The position numbers were made by a program, and so were the translations under genes. Shown here piece by piece: positions 25,085 to 33,233 of a stretch of DNA of 64,000 bases; positions within the stretch are counted from its first letter, which is position 1; each line of letters opens with the position of its first letter. This DNA comes from CAXXOK01 sp963663285 (GTDB taxonomy: Bacteria > Bacillota > Clostridia > Christensenellales > Aristaeellaceae), in NCBI GenBank assembly GCA_963663285.2, contig CAXXNI010000002.1:1-64000 (forward strand), in the 5' to 3' direction. The notes beneath the pieces are model-generated. The model searched no databases. It was given only the letters and a program-made list of their open reading frames with translations, and was not told the DNA's origin.

Positions 25085-25936
25085 TTGATCCGAAAAGACC
25101 TGTTTAAAAAACCGAACAACCGGCTGGAAGGCGAGCACGAAGCACCCACGATGAAAAAACCCGCCTTTGCCTGCCCGGAGTGTAAAACTACTCTGGATAA
25201 AGCATCGCTGCCCAAAGCCCACTATACCTGCCCGCGCTGCGGCGCGCTGCTGCCGATTGCCGCACGCGAGCGTATCCGCTGGCTGGTAGATGAAGACAGC
25301 TTTTCGGAGTTGGATGCCGATTTGCAAACGGTAGACCGCCTGCAATTTCCCGGATATGCGGATAAGCTGGAGGCAGCCCGTAAAACCAGCGGGGAAACCG
25401 AAGGGGTTATTACCGGAACAGCGCTCATCAGCGGGCAGCCCTGCGCGCTGTTCTGCATGGAACCGGGCTTTATCATGGGTTCTATGGGCGCTGTGGTAGG
25501 GGAAAAAATCACACGCCTGTTTACCTATGCCACGAAGCATCGCCTGCCGGTGATCGGCTATACTGTTTCCGGCGGCGCGCGTATTCAGGAAGGCATGTTT
25601 TCGCTGATGCAGATGGCTAAAACCAGCGGCGCGGTGCTGCGGCACAGCGATGCGGGGCTTTTGTATGTGGCGGTGCTCACCAACCCGACTACAGGCGGTG
25701 TGGTTGCCTCGTTTGCCATGGAGGCGGATGTGATTCTAGCTGAGCCGCGCGCGCTGATCGGCTTTGCAGGTCCGCGCGTAATTGAGCAAACGATGCGCCA
25801 GAAGCTGCCGCCGGGATTTCAACGGGCGGAGTTTTTAATGGAAAAAGGGTTTATTGACCGTATCGTACCCCGCAGCGAACAGGAAAAAGAGCTTACGATT
25901 TTACTGAAGCTGCATGGCGGGGAGGCGAAGCAATGA
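25085..25936 (+). CDS. accD: Acetyl-CoA carboxylase carboxyltransferase subunit beta
   Basis: A 283-residue crotonase-fold subunit with an N-terminal zinc ribbon: C30, C33, C49, C52. I chose the TTG at 25085: it lies 5 nt behind GGGAGGAAG and gives the usual family start 'MIRKDLFKKP'; ATG 25151 would leave the ribbon but lose that start and has no site. Seen later: 'GFIMGSMGAVVGEKI', 'SGGARIQEGMFSLMQM' and 'NPTTGGVVASFA', which bind acetyl-CoA and carboxybiotin. The stop overlaps accA by 4 bp, keeping the two halves of the transferase at equal ratio. Confidence 0.95.
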   Translation: MIRKDLFKKPNNRLEGEHEAPTMKKPAFACPECKTTLDKASLPKAHYTCPRCGALLPIAARERIRWLVDEDSFSELDADLQTVDRLQFPGYADKLEAARKTSGETEGVITGTALISGQPCALFCMEPGFIMGSMGAVVGEKITRLFTYATKHRLPVIGYTVSGGARIQEGMFSLMQMAKTSGAVLRHSDAGLLYVAVLTNPTTGGVVASFAMEADVILAEPRALIGFAGPRVIEQTMRQKLPPGFQRAEFLMEKGFIDRIVPRSEQEKELTILLKLHGGEAKQ

Positions 25937-26718
25937 CGACGGCATACAAACGGGTGCAGGCGGCGCGCGGTAAAGGGAGACCGACCGCGATGGCGTTTAT
26001 CCGCACGATGTTTACGGATTTTTTAGAAATGCACGGTGACCGCCGTTTTGCTGATGACCCGGCGATAGTGGCGGGCGTAGCTGCCTTGAACGGCATGCCC
26101 GTAACGGTCATCGGCATCGAAAAGGGTGTAGACACGCAGGAGAAGATCCGCCGCAATTTCGGCGCTGCCCATCCGGAAGGCTACCGCAAGGCGCTTCGGC
26201 AGATGAAGCTGGCGGAAAAGTTCCGCAGGCCTGTAATTTGCTTTATCGATACGGCAGGTGCGTACTGCGGTGTAGGTGCGGAAGAACGCGGGCAGGGGCA
26301 GGCAATTGCCGAAAACCTGATGACCATGATGGGGCTTACCGTGCCGATTATCTCCATTTTAATCGGCGAAGGCGGCAGCGGCGGCGCATTGGCGCTGGGC
26401 GTGGCTGACCGGGTGTGGATGCTGGAAAACTCCGTTTATTCGGTCATTTCGCCGGAGGGCGCAGCCAGCATCGTATGGAAGGATGCGGGCAAAGCGCCGC
26501 AAGCCAGCGAGGCACTGCATTTGACAGCGCAGGATTTGCTGGGCTTTGGCATGGTGGAACGCATTTTCCCTGAAGAAGACGGGGATCATGATAAAGTTTG
26601 CGCAGCATTGAAAGACGCACTGCAGGAAGAACTATCGGTACTGTCGCAACTGCCGGTGGCAGAATTGACCGATAATCGATACCGAAAATTCCGCGATATC
26701 GGAGGTGACCAGACGTGA
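25933..26718 (+). CDS. accA: Acetyl-CoA carboxylase carboxyltransferase subunit alpha
   Basis: A 261-residue crotonase-fold partner of AccD. Seen: 'MFTDFLEMHGDRRFADDPAIVAGVA', 'GAAHPEGYRKALRQMKLAEKF', 'FIDTAGAYCGVGAEERGQ' and 'GEGGSGGALALG'. Shorter than the E. coli protein, which is normal for Firmicutes. It makes malonyl-CoA together with AccD in the cytoplasm. Its stop overlaps the GTG of the next gene. Confidence 0.96.
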   Translation: MTTAYKRVQAARGKGRPTAMAFIRTMFTDFLEMHGDRRFADDPAIVAGVAALNGMPVTVIGIEKGVDTQEKIRRNFGAAHPEGYRKALRQMKLAEKFRRPVICFIDTAGAYCGVGAEERGQGQAIAENLMTMMGLTVPIISILIGEGGSGGALALGVADRVWMLENSVYSVISPEGAASIVWKDAGKAPQASEALHLTAQDLLGFGMVERIFPEEDGDHDKVCAALKDALQEELSVLSQLPVAELTDNRYRKFRDIGGDQT

Positions 26719-27557
26719 TTGCAATTATGGTGGATAGTGCCGCGGGCATTTCCCGGCAGGAAGCCGAGCAGCTTGGCGCACATTATGTACCCATGACGTA
26801 TACGGTGGGGAAAAGGCAGTTTGTCGAGCATTATATTGGCGAAAACGGACAGTTTGAGCCTTATATCGAGCGTGAGGATGTTGAGCGCCGTACCAGTCAG
26901 GCGACGGCTACCGCGTTTATTGCGGCCTTTGAGCATCAGCTTGCCAAAGGGCGGCAGGTGCTGTGCATCACCATTTCATCGCGGCTTTCCGGCACCTATG
27001 CCAATGCTGTGATGGCGGCCAAAGAAGTGAACGAGCAGGATATACAGGTGCTGGACAGCCGTAATGCGGCGGGTGGCATATATTTCCTCATTCTTCGGGC
27101 ACAGCAGCTGATTGCGCAGGGCAAAACCCTTGCCGAGATCATGGAGGTGCTGGTGCAGGAGCGCAACAACATCGCCAACGTGTTCACCGTAAACGATATG
27201 ACCAACCTGCGTAAAAGTGGACGGTTGGGCGTAGTGCGCCTCAGCGTGAGTACGATACTTAATTTGCGCCCGATTTTGTACCTTAAAAACGGATCGGTAT
27301 TTTCCAAGGGCGTTGCACGCGGCAGCCACGAGCAGCTGCGTATGCTGGTGGACAGCGTACCGGAGGGCACGAGTTTTGTTGTGCTGCACAGCCGGGAGAA
27401 TAATCCGCAGCTGCCGCAATTACAGGAGATGCTCCGCCGCAAGCTGGGTAACGATTTGGAACTTCGCATCTGCAGCCTTGGGCCTGTGCTGGCGATCCAT
27501 CTGGGACTTACGTATCTGGGTGTATGCTGGGTGCGCAAACCCGGTGAGCCCGAATAA
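26715..27557 (+). CDS. DegV-family fatty-acid-binding protein (FakB-like)
   Basis: A 280-residue DegV protein. Seen: N-terminal 'IAIMVDSAAGISRQEAEQLG' (the usual 'DSTxDL' motif here DSAAGI), 'RTSQATATAFIAAFE', 'ITISSRLSGTYANA' and 'VNDMTNLRKSGRLG', which line the fatty-acid pocket. FakB proteins present exogenous fatty acids to the kinase FakA for phosphorylation. The start is GTG 26715 overlapping the accA stop, so it is the last gene of the fatty-acid operon. No fakA is in the window. That placement suggests exogenous fatty-acid use is co-regulated with synthesis; this is inference. Confidence 0.88.
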   Translation: MIAIMVDSAAGISRQEAEQLGAHYVPMTYTVGKRQFVEHYIGENGQFEPYIEREDVERRTSQATATAFIAAFEHQLAKGRQVLCITISSRLSGTYANAVMAAKEVNEQDIQVLDSRNAAGGIYFLILRAQQLIAQGKTLAEIMEVLVQERNNIANVFTVNDMTNLRKSGRLGVVRLSVSTILNLRPILYLKNGSVFSKGVARGSHEQLRMLVDSVPEGTSFVVLHSRENNPQLPQLQEMLRRKLGNDLELRICSLGPVLAIHLGLTYLGVCWVRKPGEPE

Positions 27558-27615
27558 GACGCATGGTAATTTACCCGCGTTTTACAGGGATTTCCGCTCA
27601 ATTGTATACAAAAGG

Positions 27616-27644
27616 TTGACAAGCCCTGTAAAAGCGGGTATAAT
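27616..27644 (+). promoter_or_regulatory. Promoter of the aromatic amino-acid operon
   Basis: Perfect consensus: TTGACA (27616-27621), 17-bp spacer, TATAAT (27639-27644). Transcription should start near 27651, giving a leader of about 240 nt before the DAHP synthase gene. Confidence 0.88.
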
Positions 27645-27679
27645 CGCATCAATACCAGTACAGAAAAGGAGGAGCCACC

Positions 27680-27772
27680 ATGGAGAAAACCTTGTTTGGC
27701 GCTTCCTTTTACTTTAGCTACAGCTTTACGGAGTATGCTTACCGTAAGGCTAATTTGCGTTGTACTGGTTGA
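27680..27772 (+). CDS. Phe/Tyr-rich leader peptide of the aromatic operon
   Basis: A 30-codon frame opens with ATG at 27680, 7 nt behind AAGGAGGAG, the strongest ribosome site in the neighbourhood, and ends with TGA at 27770. Between codons 6 and 21 it has four Phe codons and four Tyr codons (segment 'FYFSYSFTEYAY'). It lies between a consensus promoter and a strong terminator, ahead of DAHP synthase, tyrA and pheA. This is the layout of a transcription-attenuation leader peptide: scarcity of charged Phe- or Tyr-tRNA would stall the ribosome at 27695-27742. No homology is claimed; such peptides conserve only composition. Confidence 0.82.
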   Translation: MEKTLFGASFYFSYSFTEYAYRKANLRCTG

Positions 27773-27830
27773 GGAAGTTCGCAGGTAAAAGCGTCAGCCC
27801 CTCGCAGTCAATGCTGCGGGGGGCTTTTTC
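27765..27830 (+). promoter_or_regulatory. Attenuator: terminator with competing antiterminator
   Basis: Terminator: arms AGCCCCTCGCAG (27796-27807) and CTGCGGGGGGCT (27814-27825), 12 pairs with one G-T, 6-nt loop, then TTTTT. Competing pairing by eye: CTG (27765-27767) plus GAGG (27771-27774) with CAG (27805-27807) and CCTC (27800-27803), aided by CGC (27780) with GCG (27791). The 5' strand of this antiterminator contains the leader stop codon, so a ribosome that finishes the peptide would cover it and allow the terminator, whereas a ribosome stalled at Phe/Tyr codons would leave it free. Confidence 0.72.
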
Positions 27831-27888
27831 ATATAAAAGCACTCTTGTAGAACGGTAGTACGGTAGAACAAAAAAGGAGCGATTACCT

Positions 27889-28914
27889 ATGATTATCATT
27901 TTGAAAAAGGACCCCGAACAAAAGCAATTGGAAAATCTCAAAGCATGGCTCATCAGCCGGAATTTGACGATTCATGAATCCCACGGGGAAAACCATACCA
28001 TACTGGGTTTGGTTGGCGATACCAGCACCGTGGATATTGATTTGCTGCGCGCGTTGGATATTGTGGAAGATGTAAAGCGCATTCAGGAACCCTACAAAAA
28101 CGCGAACCGCAAATTCCACGAGGAGGACACTGTGATTCCCGTGGAAGAAACCCAGATCGGCGGCGATGTTTTCACCCTGATTGCAGGGCCGTGCAGCGTG
28201 GAGAGCGAAGCACAAATCTGCTCCGTTGCGGCGGATGTGAAGCGTGCGGGCGCTACGATGCTCCGCGGCGGCGCTTTTAAACCCCGTACTTCTCCCTATG
28301 CGTTTCAGGGGCTGCGTGCGCAGGGGCTGGAGCTGCTGCTGGAAGCCAAAAAGCAAACGGGATTGCCGATTGTAACAGAGATTATGGATTTAAACCAGTT
28401 GGAACTGTTTGGCGATGTGGACGTGATTCAGGTCGGCGCGCGTAACATGCAGAACTTTGAATTGCTCAAGGAGCTGGGGCATACCGGCAAACCCATCCTC
28501 ATCAAGCGCGGCTTGGCGAACACCCTGCAAGAGCTGCTAATGAGCGCCGAATACGTAATGGCGGGCGGAAACGCAAAAGTCGTGTTGTGCGAACGCGGTA
28601 TCCGCACGTTTGAAACAGCCTCCCGCAACACGCTCGACTTGTCCGCTGTGCCGCTGCTCAAAAAAATGAGCCATCTGCCGGTCATCGTCGATCCCAGCCA
28701 TGCTACGGGCATCGCCGCGCTGGTAAAGCCCATGGCGCTGGCAGCTGCCGCCGCAGGTGCGGACGGACTGATGATTGAAGTACACAACGATCCTTCCCAT
28801 GCGCTGAGCGACGGCGCACAATCCCTCACGCCGGAAGCCTTTTCGGACGTTACCGCCGCAATCCGGGCCGTGCTGCCATACGCCTGCCGCTACGATCACG
28901 GAAAGGCGGTGTAA
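27889..28914 (+). CDS. aroF: 3-deoxy-7-phosphoheptulonate (DAHP) synthase, type I-beta with N-terminal regulatory domain
   Basis: A 341-residue protein. Residues 1-70 ('MIIILKKDPEQKQLENLKAWL...') form the ferredoxin-like regulatory domain found in Thermotoga-type DAHP synthases, where Tyr or Phe inhibits. Residues about 85-335 form the TIM barrel: 'IAGPCSVESEAQI', 'LRGGAFKPRTSPYAFQG', 'IQVGARNMQNFELLKELG', 'PILIKRGLANT', 'DPSHATG'. It joins PEP and erythrose-4-phosphate, the first step of the shikimate pathway. RBS AAAGGAGCG precedes ATG 27889. As first structural gene it is under the Phe/Tyr leader, matching expected feedback control on two levels. Confidence 0.95.
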   Translation: MIIILKKDPEQKQLENLKAWLISRNLTIHESHGENHTILGLVGDTSTVDIDLLRALDIVEDVKRIQEPYKNANRKFHEEDTVIPVEETQIGGDVFTLIAGPCSVESEAQICSVAADVKRAGATMLRGGAFKPRTSPYAFQGLRAQGLELLLEAKKQTGLPIVTEIMDLNQLELFGDVDVIQVGARNMQNFELLKELGHTGKPILIKRGLANTLQELLMSAEYVMAGGNAKVVLCERGIRTFETASRNTLDLSAVPLLKKMSHLPVIVDPSHATGIAALVKPMALAAAAAGADGLMIEVHNDPSHALSDGAQSLTPEAFSDVTAAIRAVLPYACRYDHGKAV

Positions 28915-28917
28915 GCC

Positions 28918-29766
28918 ATGGAGATTGCCATTGTCGGCCTGGGGCTGATCGGCGGCTCCATCGCCAAAGCGATTAAAAAGTATACGCCCCATACGGTGCT
29001 TGGATACGACAGCGACGAGCAGGTGATGTATAAAGCGCGTCTGTTGGATGCGATTGACGGGGAATTGACGGACGAACGGCTGGCAATTTGCGATTGGCTT
29101 ATCGTCGCTACACGCCCGCAGGCGGCTGTGGAATATGTGCAGAACCATGCGGACTTGCTGAAAAAAGAAACGACCGTCATGGACGTATGCGGCGTAAAAG
29201 GCTATGTATGCCAGCCGCTTTGGAAGCTGGCGGAAGAAAAAGGGTTCACCTTCATCGGCGGTCATCCTATGGCCGGCCGCGAGGTAAGCGGGTTTGAAAA
29301 CGCGGGCGCTGATCTGTTCCGTGACGCGTCGATGATCCTTACTCCGCCCAAAGGCGCGGATATGGCGCTGCTGGAGCGGATTAAAAAATTCTGGTGCGCG
29401 ATCGGGTTTGGCAGCGTAACCGTTACCACACCTGAAAACCATGATCGGGTGATCGCGTACACATCGCAGCTGGCGCACATTGCCAGCAGTGCCTATATCA
29501 AAAGCCCGACAGCACTGGATCATATCGGTTTTTCCGCAGGCAGTTATAAGGATATGACGCGTGTGGCGCGGCTGGACGCGGGTATGTGGACGGAGCTGTT
29601 TCTGGAAAATCAACCACCGCTGCTTGCAGAGCTGGACGGGCTGATCGAGCGGCTTGTTGCCTACCGGGAAGCACTGTCAGCCATGGATGAAGCGGCGCTG
29701 CATACGCTGCTGCAAGCCGGACGGGAGCAGAAGCTGGAAGCGGACAGAAAGGATTACCACGCATGA
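28918..29766 (+). CDS. tyrA: Prephenate dehydrogenase
   Basis: A 282-residue NAD(P)-dependent enzyme that makes 4-hydroxyphenylpyruvate for tyrosine. Seen: N-terminal Rossmann fold 'IAIVGLGLIGGSIAKAIKK', 'DVCGVKGYVCQPLW' and 'FIGGHPMAGREVSGFENA', the last with the catalytic His region; the C-terminal helical domain follows ('SQLAHIASSAY', 'GSYKDMTRVA'). There is no C-terminal ACT domain, so feedback may rest on DAHP synthase and the leader. It follows aroF after 3 bp and overlaps aroB by 4 bp. Confidence 0.94.
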   Translation: MEIAIVGLGLIGGSIAKAIKKYTPHTVLGYDSDEQVMYKARLLDAIDGELTDERLAICDWLIVATRPQAAVEYVQNHADLLKKETTVMDVCGVKGYVCQPLWKLAEEKGFTFIGGHPMAGREVSGFENAGADLFRDASMILTPPKGADMALLERIKKFWCAIGFGSVTVTTPENHDRVIAYTSQLAHIASSAYIKSPTALDHIGFSAGSYKDMTRVARLDAGMWTELFLENQPPLLAELDGLIERLVAYREALSAMDEAALHTLLQAGREQKLEADRKDYHA

Positions 29767-30821
29767 AAACCGTAGCGGTTCAAACGGGTAAACCCTATCA
29801 GGTTTCCATTGGACGCGGTATGCTTTGTACTGCGGGCGCATGGCTGGCCGGGCTTACAAGGGCGCATACCGCAGCGTTGATTGCCGATGATACGGTGGAT
29901 GCGCTGTATGGAGAAACGGTGGAAGTATCGCTGACCAAGGCGGGCTTTCGCGTGGTGCGGATGTGCTTTCCCCATGGTGAAGCCTCCAAAACGCTGGATA
30001 CCTACGGTAAAATGCTGAACTTTCTGGCGGAAAACCACCTGACCCGCAGCGATGTCGTCGTTGCGCTGGGCGGAGGAGTCACCGGCGATATGGCCGGTTT
30101 TGCGGCGGCTACGTACTTGCGTGGTATTGCCGTTGCGCAAATACCCACAACGTTTCTGGCGATGGTGGATAGCTCTGTCGGCGGGAAAACGGGGATTGAT
30201 CTGCCGATGGGGAAAAATCTGGCGGGAGCGTTCCATCAACCGATTGGGGTGCTGTGTGATCCTGACGTGCTCGCTACCCTGCCCGAAGCTGTTTTTGCGG
30301 ATGGTGCGGCAGAGGCGGTGAAGTACGGCGTACTGTGCGACGAGGACTTATTTGCCACGTTGGCACAGGGCGATTACCAAAGCGGGATTGAAGCGGTCAT
30401 CGAGCGCTGCGTTGCCATCAAGGCGGATGTGTGCGCGGAGGACGAATGCGAGGCGGGCCGCAGAAAAACATTGAATTTGGGGCATACACTCGGTCATGCC
30501 ATCGAGCAGTGCAGCCGGTATACGATTCCGCACGGGTATGCCGTTGCCATTGGTATGGTGTATGCGGCGCGTATCGCCGTCCGGCTGGGGCGGTGCGAAC
30601 CGGTCGTAGTTGCGAGGATCATTGAGGCGCTGCAAAATAATAAACTGCCGATTAGCGCGGCCTTTACGCCGGAGCAGCTGGCAGCCGTAGCGTTGGTGGA
30701 TAAGAAGCGCGCCGGGGATACCATTACCTTTGTGCTGCCAAGGAAAATAGGGGAATGCGAACTGTACAAGCTGCCTGTTGACCGCCTGCCGGAGCTTGCG
30801 ATGGCGGCGATGGAAGCCTGA
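29763..30821 (+). CDS. aroB: 3-dehydroquinate synthase
   Basis: A 352-residue NAD- and metal-dependent enzyme that cyclises DAHP to 3-dehydroquinate. Seen: 'GEASKTLDTYGKML', NAD loop 'VVALGGGVTGDMAGFAAATYLRG', 'QIPTTFLAMVDSSVGGKTGID', 'KNLAGAFHQP', metal ligands in 'AEAVKYG' and 'LNLGHTLGHAIE', and 'HGYAVAIGMVYAAR'. Full length and intact. The ATG overlaps the tyrA stop by 4 bp; pheA follows after 27 bp. Confidence 0.97.
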   Translation: MKTVAVQTGKPYQVSIGRGMLCTAGAWLAGLTRAHTAALIADDTVDALYGETVEVSLTKAGFRVVRMCFPHGEASKTLDTYGKMLNFLAENHLTRSDVVVALGGGVTGDMAGFAAATYLRGIAVAQIPTTFLAMVDSSVGGKTGIDLPMGKNLAGAFHQPIGVLCDPDVLATLPEAVFADGAAEAVKYGVLCDEDLFATLAQGDYQSGIEAVIERCVAIKADVCAEDECEAGRRKTLNLGHTLGHAIEQCSRYTIPHGYAVAIGMVYAARIAVRLGRCEPVVVARIIEALQNNKLPISAAFTPEQLAAVALVDKKRAGDTITFVLPRKIGECELYKLPVDRLPELAMAAMEA

Positions 30822-30848
30822 TCAAGATTTTGATACGAAAAGGAAGCG

Positions 30849-31994
30849 ATGACAATGGATTTGGATGCCCTGCGGGATCAAATTAACGAATGCGACAACG
30901 TGATGGTTAAAGCGTTTGCCACCCGGATGGAAACAGCGCTTGAAATCGCCAAGTATAAACAGCAAAACGGCATGCCGGTTTTGGACCCTGCGCGCGAGCG
31001 TGAGGTAATCAGCCGCGTCACCAAGGATTGCGATGAAGCGATGGCGGTGAATGTAAAACTGTTGTACAATACGATCTTCGATCTGAGCCGTACCTGGCAG
31101 CAGCGCTATATGGCGGGGGAAACAGAGCTGACCAACCATATTCAGCACGCGATAGAAGCTACGCCTAAGGTGTTTCCCAAGCGTGCGGTGGTCGCCTGCC
31201 AGGGCGTGGAGGGCGCGTACAGCCAGCAGGCGGTGGATAAGCTGTTTGCGCTTCCGAGCCTGATGTTCTTCAAGCGGTTTGAAGGCGTTTTTCAGGCGAT
31301 TCAAGGCGGGTTGTGCGCCTATGGCGTACTGCCGATTGAAAACAGCTCCTATGGCTCCGTAGCCGAAGTATACGACCTGATGCGCAAGTACCGGTTTTCC
31401 ATCGTGCGCAGCGTCCGCCTGAAAATCGATCACCGGCTGCTGGCTAAACCCGGTGTAAAGCTTTCGGATATTAAGGAAGTGGTTTCCCACGAGCAGGCGA
31501 TCGGCCAGTGCGGCAGATTCCTCAAGGGGTTACAGGGGGTTAAAATTACGGTGTTCGGTAATACTGCCGAAGCAGCCCAGTATGTCAGCAATAATGAACG
31601 TAACGATCTAGCGGCGATTTCCTCCCCTGCCTGCGCGGCGCTATACGGCCTGAATGTTGTTGCAGAGAACGTAAGCGACAGCGACAGCAATTATACCCGC
31701 TTCATTTGCATCGCTAAGGAATTGCAAATCTATCCCGGTGCAAACCGCATGAGCCTGATGCTCAATGTACGCCATACGCCCGGTGCGCTGTATGCGATGA
31801 TCGCCAGGTTTGCCGCCCTTGGCCTCAACCTGACTAAGATTGAGAGCCGTCCCATTGCGGGAACCGATTTTGAATTTATGTTCTACTTTGATTTGGATGC
31901 TTCCGTATATGCGCCCGAAGCGCTGCAATTGCTGTGCGAGCTGGATGCGGGGCCGGAAACCTTCACCTACCTTGGCAGTTATAGTGAGATTTAG
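30849..31994 (+). CDS. pheA: Bifunctional chorismate mutase / prephenate dehydratase (P-protein)
   Basis: A 381-residue three-domain protein. Residues 3-85: AroQ-type chorismate mutase ('LDALRDQINECDNVMVKAFATRMETALEIAKYK'). Residues about 110-285: prephenate dehydratase ('GVEGAYSQQAVDKLF', 'YGVLPIENSSYGSV', 'NYTRFICIA' with the T-R-F motif). Residues about 300-375: ACT domain with 'ESRPIAGTDFEFMFYFDLD', the ESRP element that binds Phe for feedback inhibition. It leads chorismate to phenylpyruvate. ATG 30849 follows AAAAGGAAGCG; an ATG two codons later is also possible. It is 3 bp from the next gene. Confidence 0.96.
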   Translation: MTMDLDALRDQINECDNVMVKAFATRMETALEIAKYKQQNGMPVLDPAREREVISRVTKDCDEAMAVNVKLLYNTIFDLSRTWQQRYMAGETELTNHIQHAIEATPKVFPKRAVVACQGVEGAYSQQAVDKLFALPSLMFFKRFEGVFQAIQGGLCAYGVLPIENSSYGSVAEVYDLMRKYRFSIVRSVRLKIDHRLLAKPGVKLSDIKEVVSHEQAIGQCGRFLKGLQGVKITVFGNTAEAAQYVSNNERNDLAAISSPACAALYGLNVVAENVSDSDSNYTRFICIAKELQIYPGANRMSLMLNVRHTPGALYAMIARFAALGLNLTKIESRPIAGTDFEFMFYFDLDASVYAPEALQLLCELDAGPETFTYLGSYSEI

Positions 31995-31997
31995 CCT

Positions 31998-33233
31998 ATG
32001 CGATACGGATTGATCGGGAATCCTCTGGGGCACAGCTATTCCCCGCGCCTGCACGCGCTGCTGGGGGACGAGGGCTATACGCTGTGTCCTCTGCCCCCGG
32101 AGAAGCTGGATGCTTTCCTGACCGGGCGGGATTTTCTGGGGCTGAACGTAACCATCCCCTATAAGCGCGCGGTGATTCCGTATTGCGATGTGCTGGGCGA
32201 AACGGCGCAAGCCATCGGCAGTGTAAATACGCTGGTGAAGCGTGCGGACGGTATGCTGCTGGGCGATAACACCGATGCGTATGGCTTTGCCAAGATGGCA
32301 GAAAGCGCGGGCATTGACTTTGCCGGTAAAAAGACGCTGGTACTGGGCAGCGGCGGCACGAGCCTGACGGCTTGCCATGTGGTGCGTGCGGCAGGGGGCG
32401 AGGCGGTTGTCATTTCCCGTCACGGGGAGGATGACTACGAACATCTGGATCGTCATGCCGATGCGGCTATCCTGATTAACGCAACGCCTGTAGGCATGTA
32501 CCCCGCGGTTGCGGCAACCCCGGTAGACCTTGCGCGTTTTCCCATGCTTGTGGGTGTGCTGGATGTGGTGTATAACCCGCTGCGTACGCGGCTGTTGCAG
32601 CAGGCGGAGGAGCTGGGCATTCCGCACGCCGGAGGACTTAGCATGCTGGTGTGGCAGGCGGCCCGGGCGCGCGCCCTGTTCGACGGGCAGGAACAGCCTG
32701 TGCAGACCGTGCTGGCCGCAGAGCTGGCTTTACGGCGGGAGGTAAGCAATCTGGTCATCGTAGGCATGCCCGGCAGCGGTAAAACCGTCGTCGGCAGGCG
32801 CTGTGCCAAGGCGCTGCATATGCCCTTTGTGGATGTGGACAGCCAAATTGTAGAGCGGGCGGGCAAGCCGATTCCGCAAATATTTGCGGAGGATGGCGAA
32901 GCGGCATTTCGCGCGCTGGAGGCAGAGGTGCTGGCTGCCTGTTGCGCTAAAAGCGGACAGGTGCTTTCTACCGGCGGCGGTGCGGTATTGCGGCAGGAAA
33001 ACCGCAGGAATATGCGTATGAACGGCATTGTCGTGCGGCTGATGCGACCGCTGGAAAAACTGAAAACCGAGGGCCGCCCGCTCTCTACCGGGCTTACGGC
33101 GCTCAAACATATGGAAAAGGAACGCGCACCGTTTTACCGGGCTGCGGCGGATTTTACCGTCATCAACGACCATGCGCTGCCGGATTGCGTACATAAGGTA
33201 TTGGAGGGATATGATGAAGCTCTTCGTCATTAA
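31998..33233 (+). CDS. aroE-aroK: Fused shikimate dehydrogenase - shikimate kinase
   Basis: One 411-residue frame holds two enzymes. Residues 1 to ~240 are AroE: substrate site 'GNPLGHSYSPRLH', catalytic K56 ('IPYKRA') and D93 ('DNTDAYGF'), NADPH loop 'VLGSGGTSLTA'. Residues ~248-411 are AroK: P-loop from G256 (GMPGSGKT), 'DVDSQIVERAG', 'STGGGAVL', and the lid 'RPLSTGL'. The linker ('EQPVQTVLAAELALRREVSN') shows no stop or frameshift. The fusion catalyses steps 4 and 5 of the shikimate pathway in one chain. AroE-AroK fusions occur in some clostridia, but the usual bacterial state is separate genes. The 3' end overlaps aroQ. Confidence 0.95.
   Translation: MRYGLIGNPLGHSYSPRLHALLGDEGYTLCPLPPEKLDAFLTGRDFLGLNVTIPYKRAVIPYCDVLGETAQAIGSVNTLVKRADGMLLGDNTDAYGFAKMAESAGIDFAGKKTLVLGSGGTSLTACHVVRAAGGEAVVISRHGEDDYEHLDRHADAAILINATPVGMYPAVAATPVDLARFPMLVGVLDVVYNPLRTRLLQQAEELGIPHAGGLSMLVWQAARARALFDGQEQPVQTVLAAELALRREVSNLVIVGMPGSGKTVVGRRCAKALHMPFVDVDSQIVERAGKPIPQIFAEDGEAAFRALEAEVLAACCAKSGQVLSTGGGAVLRQENRRNMRMNGIVVRLMRPLEKLKTEGRPLSTGLTALKHMEKERAPFYRAAADFTVINDHALPDCVHKVLEGYDEALRH

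Noticed and set aside
27650..27888. T-box riboswitch before the aromatic operon
   Set aside because: No T-box sequence or specifier stem was seen; the leader instead contains a translated Phe/Tyr-rich frame and attenuator stems.
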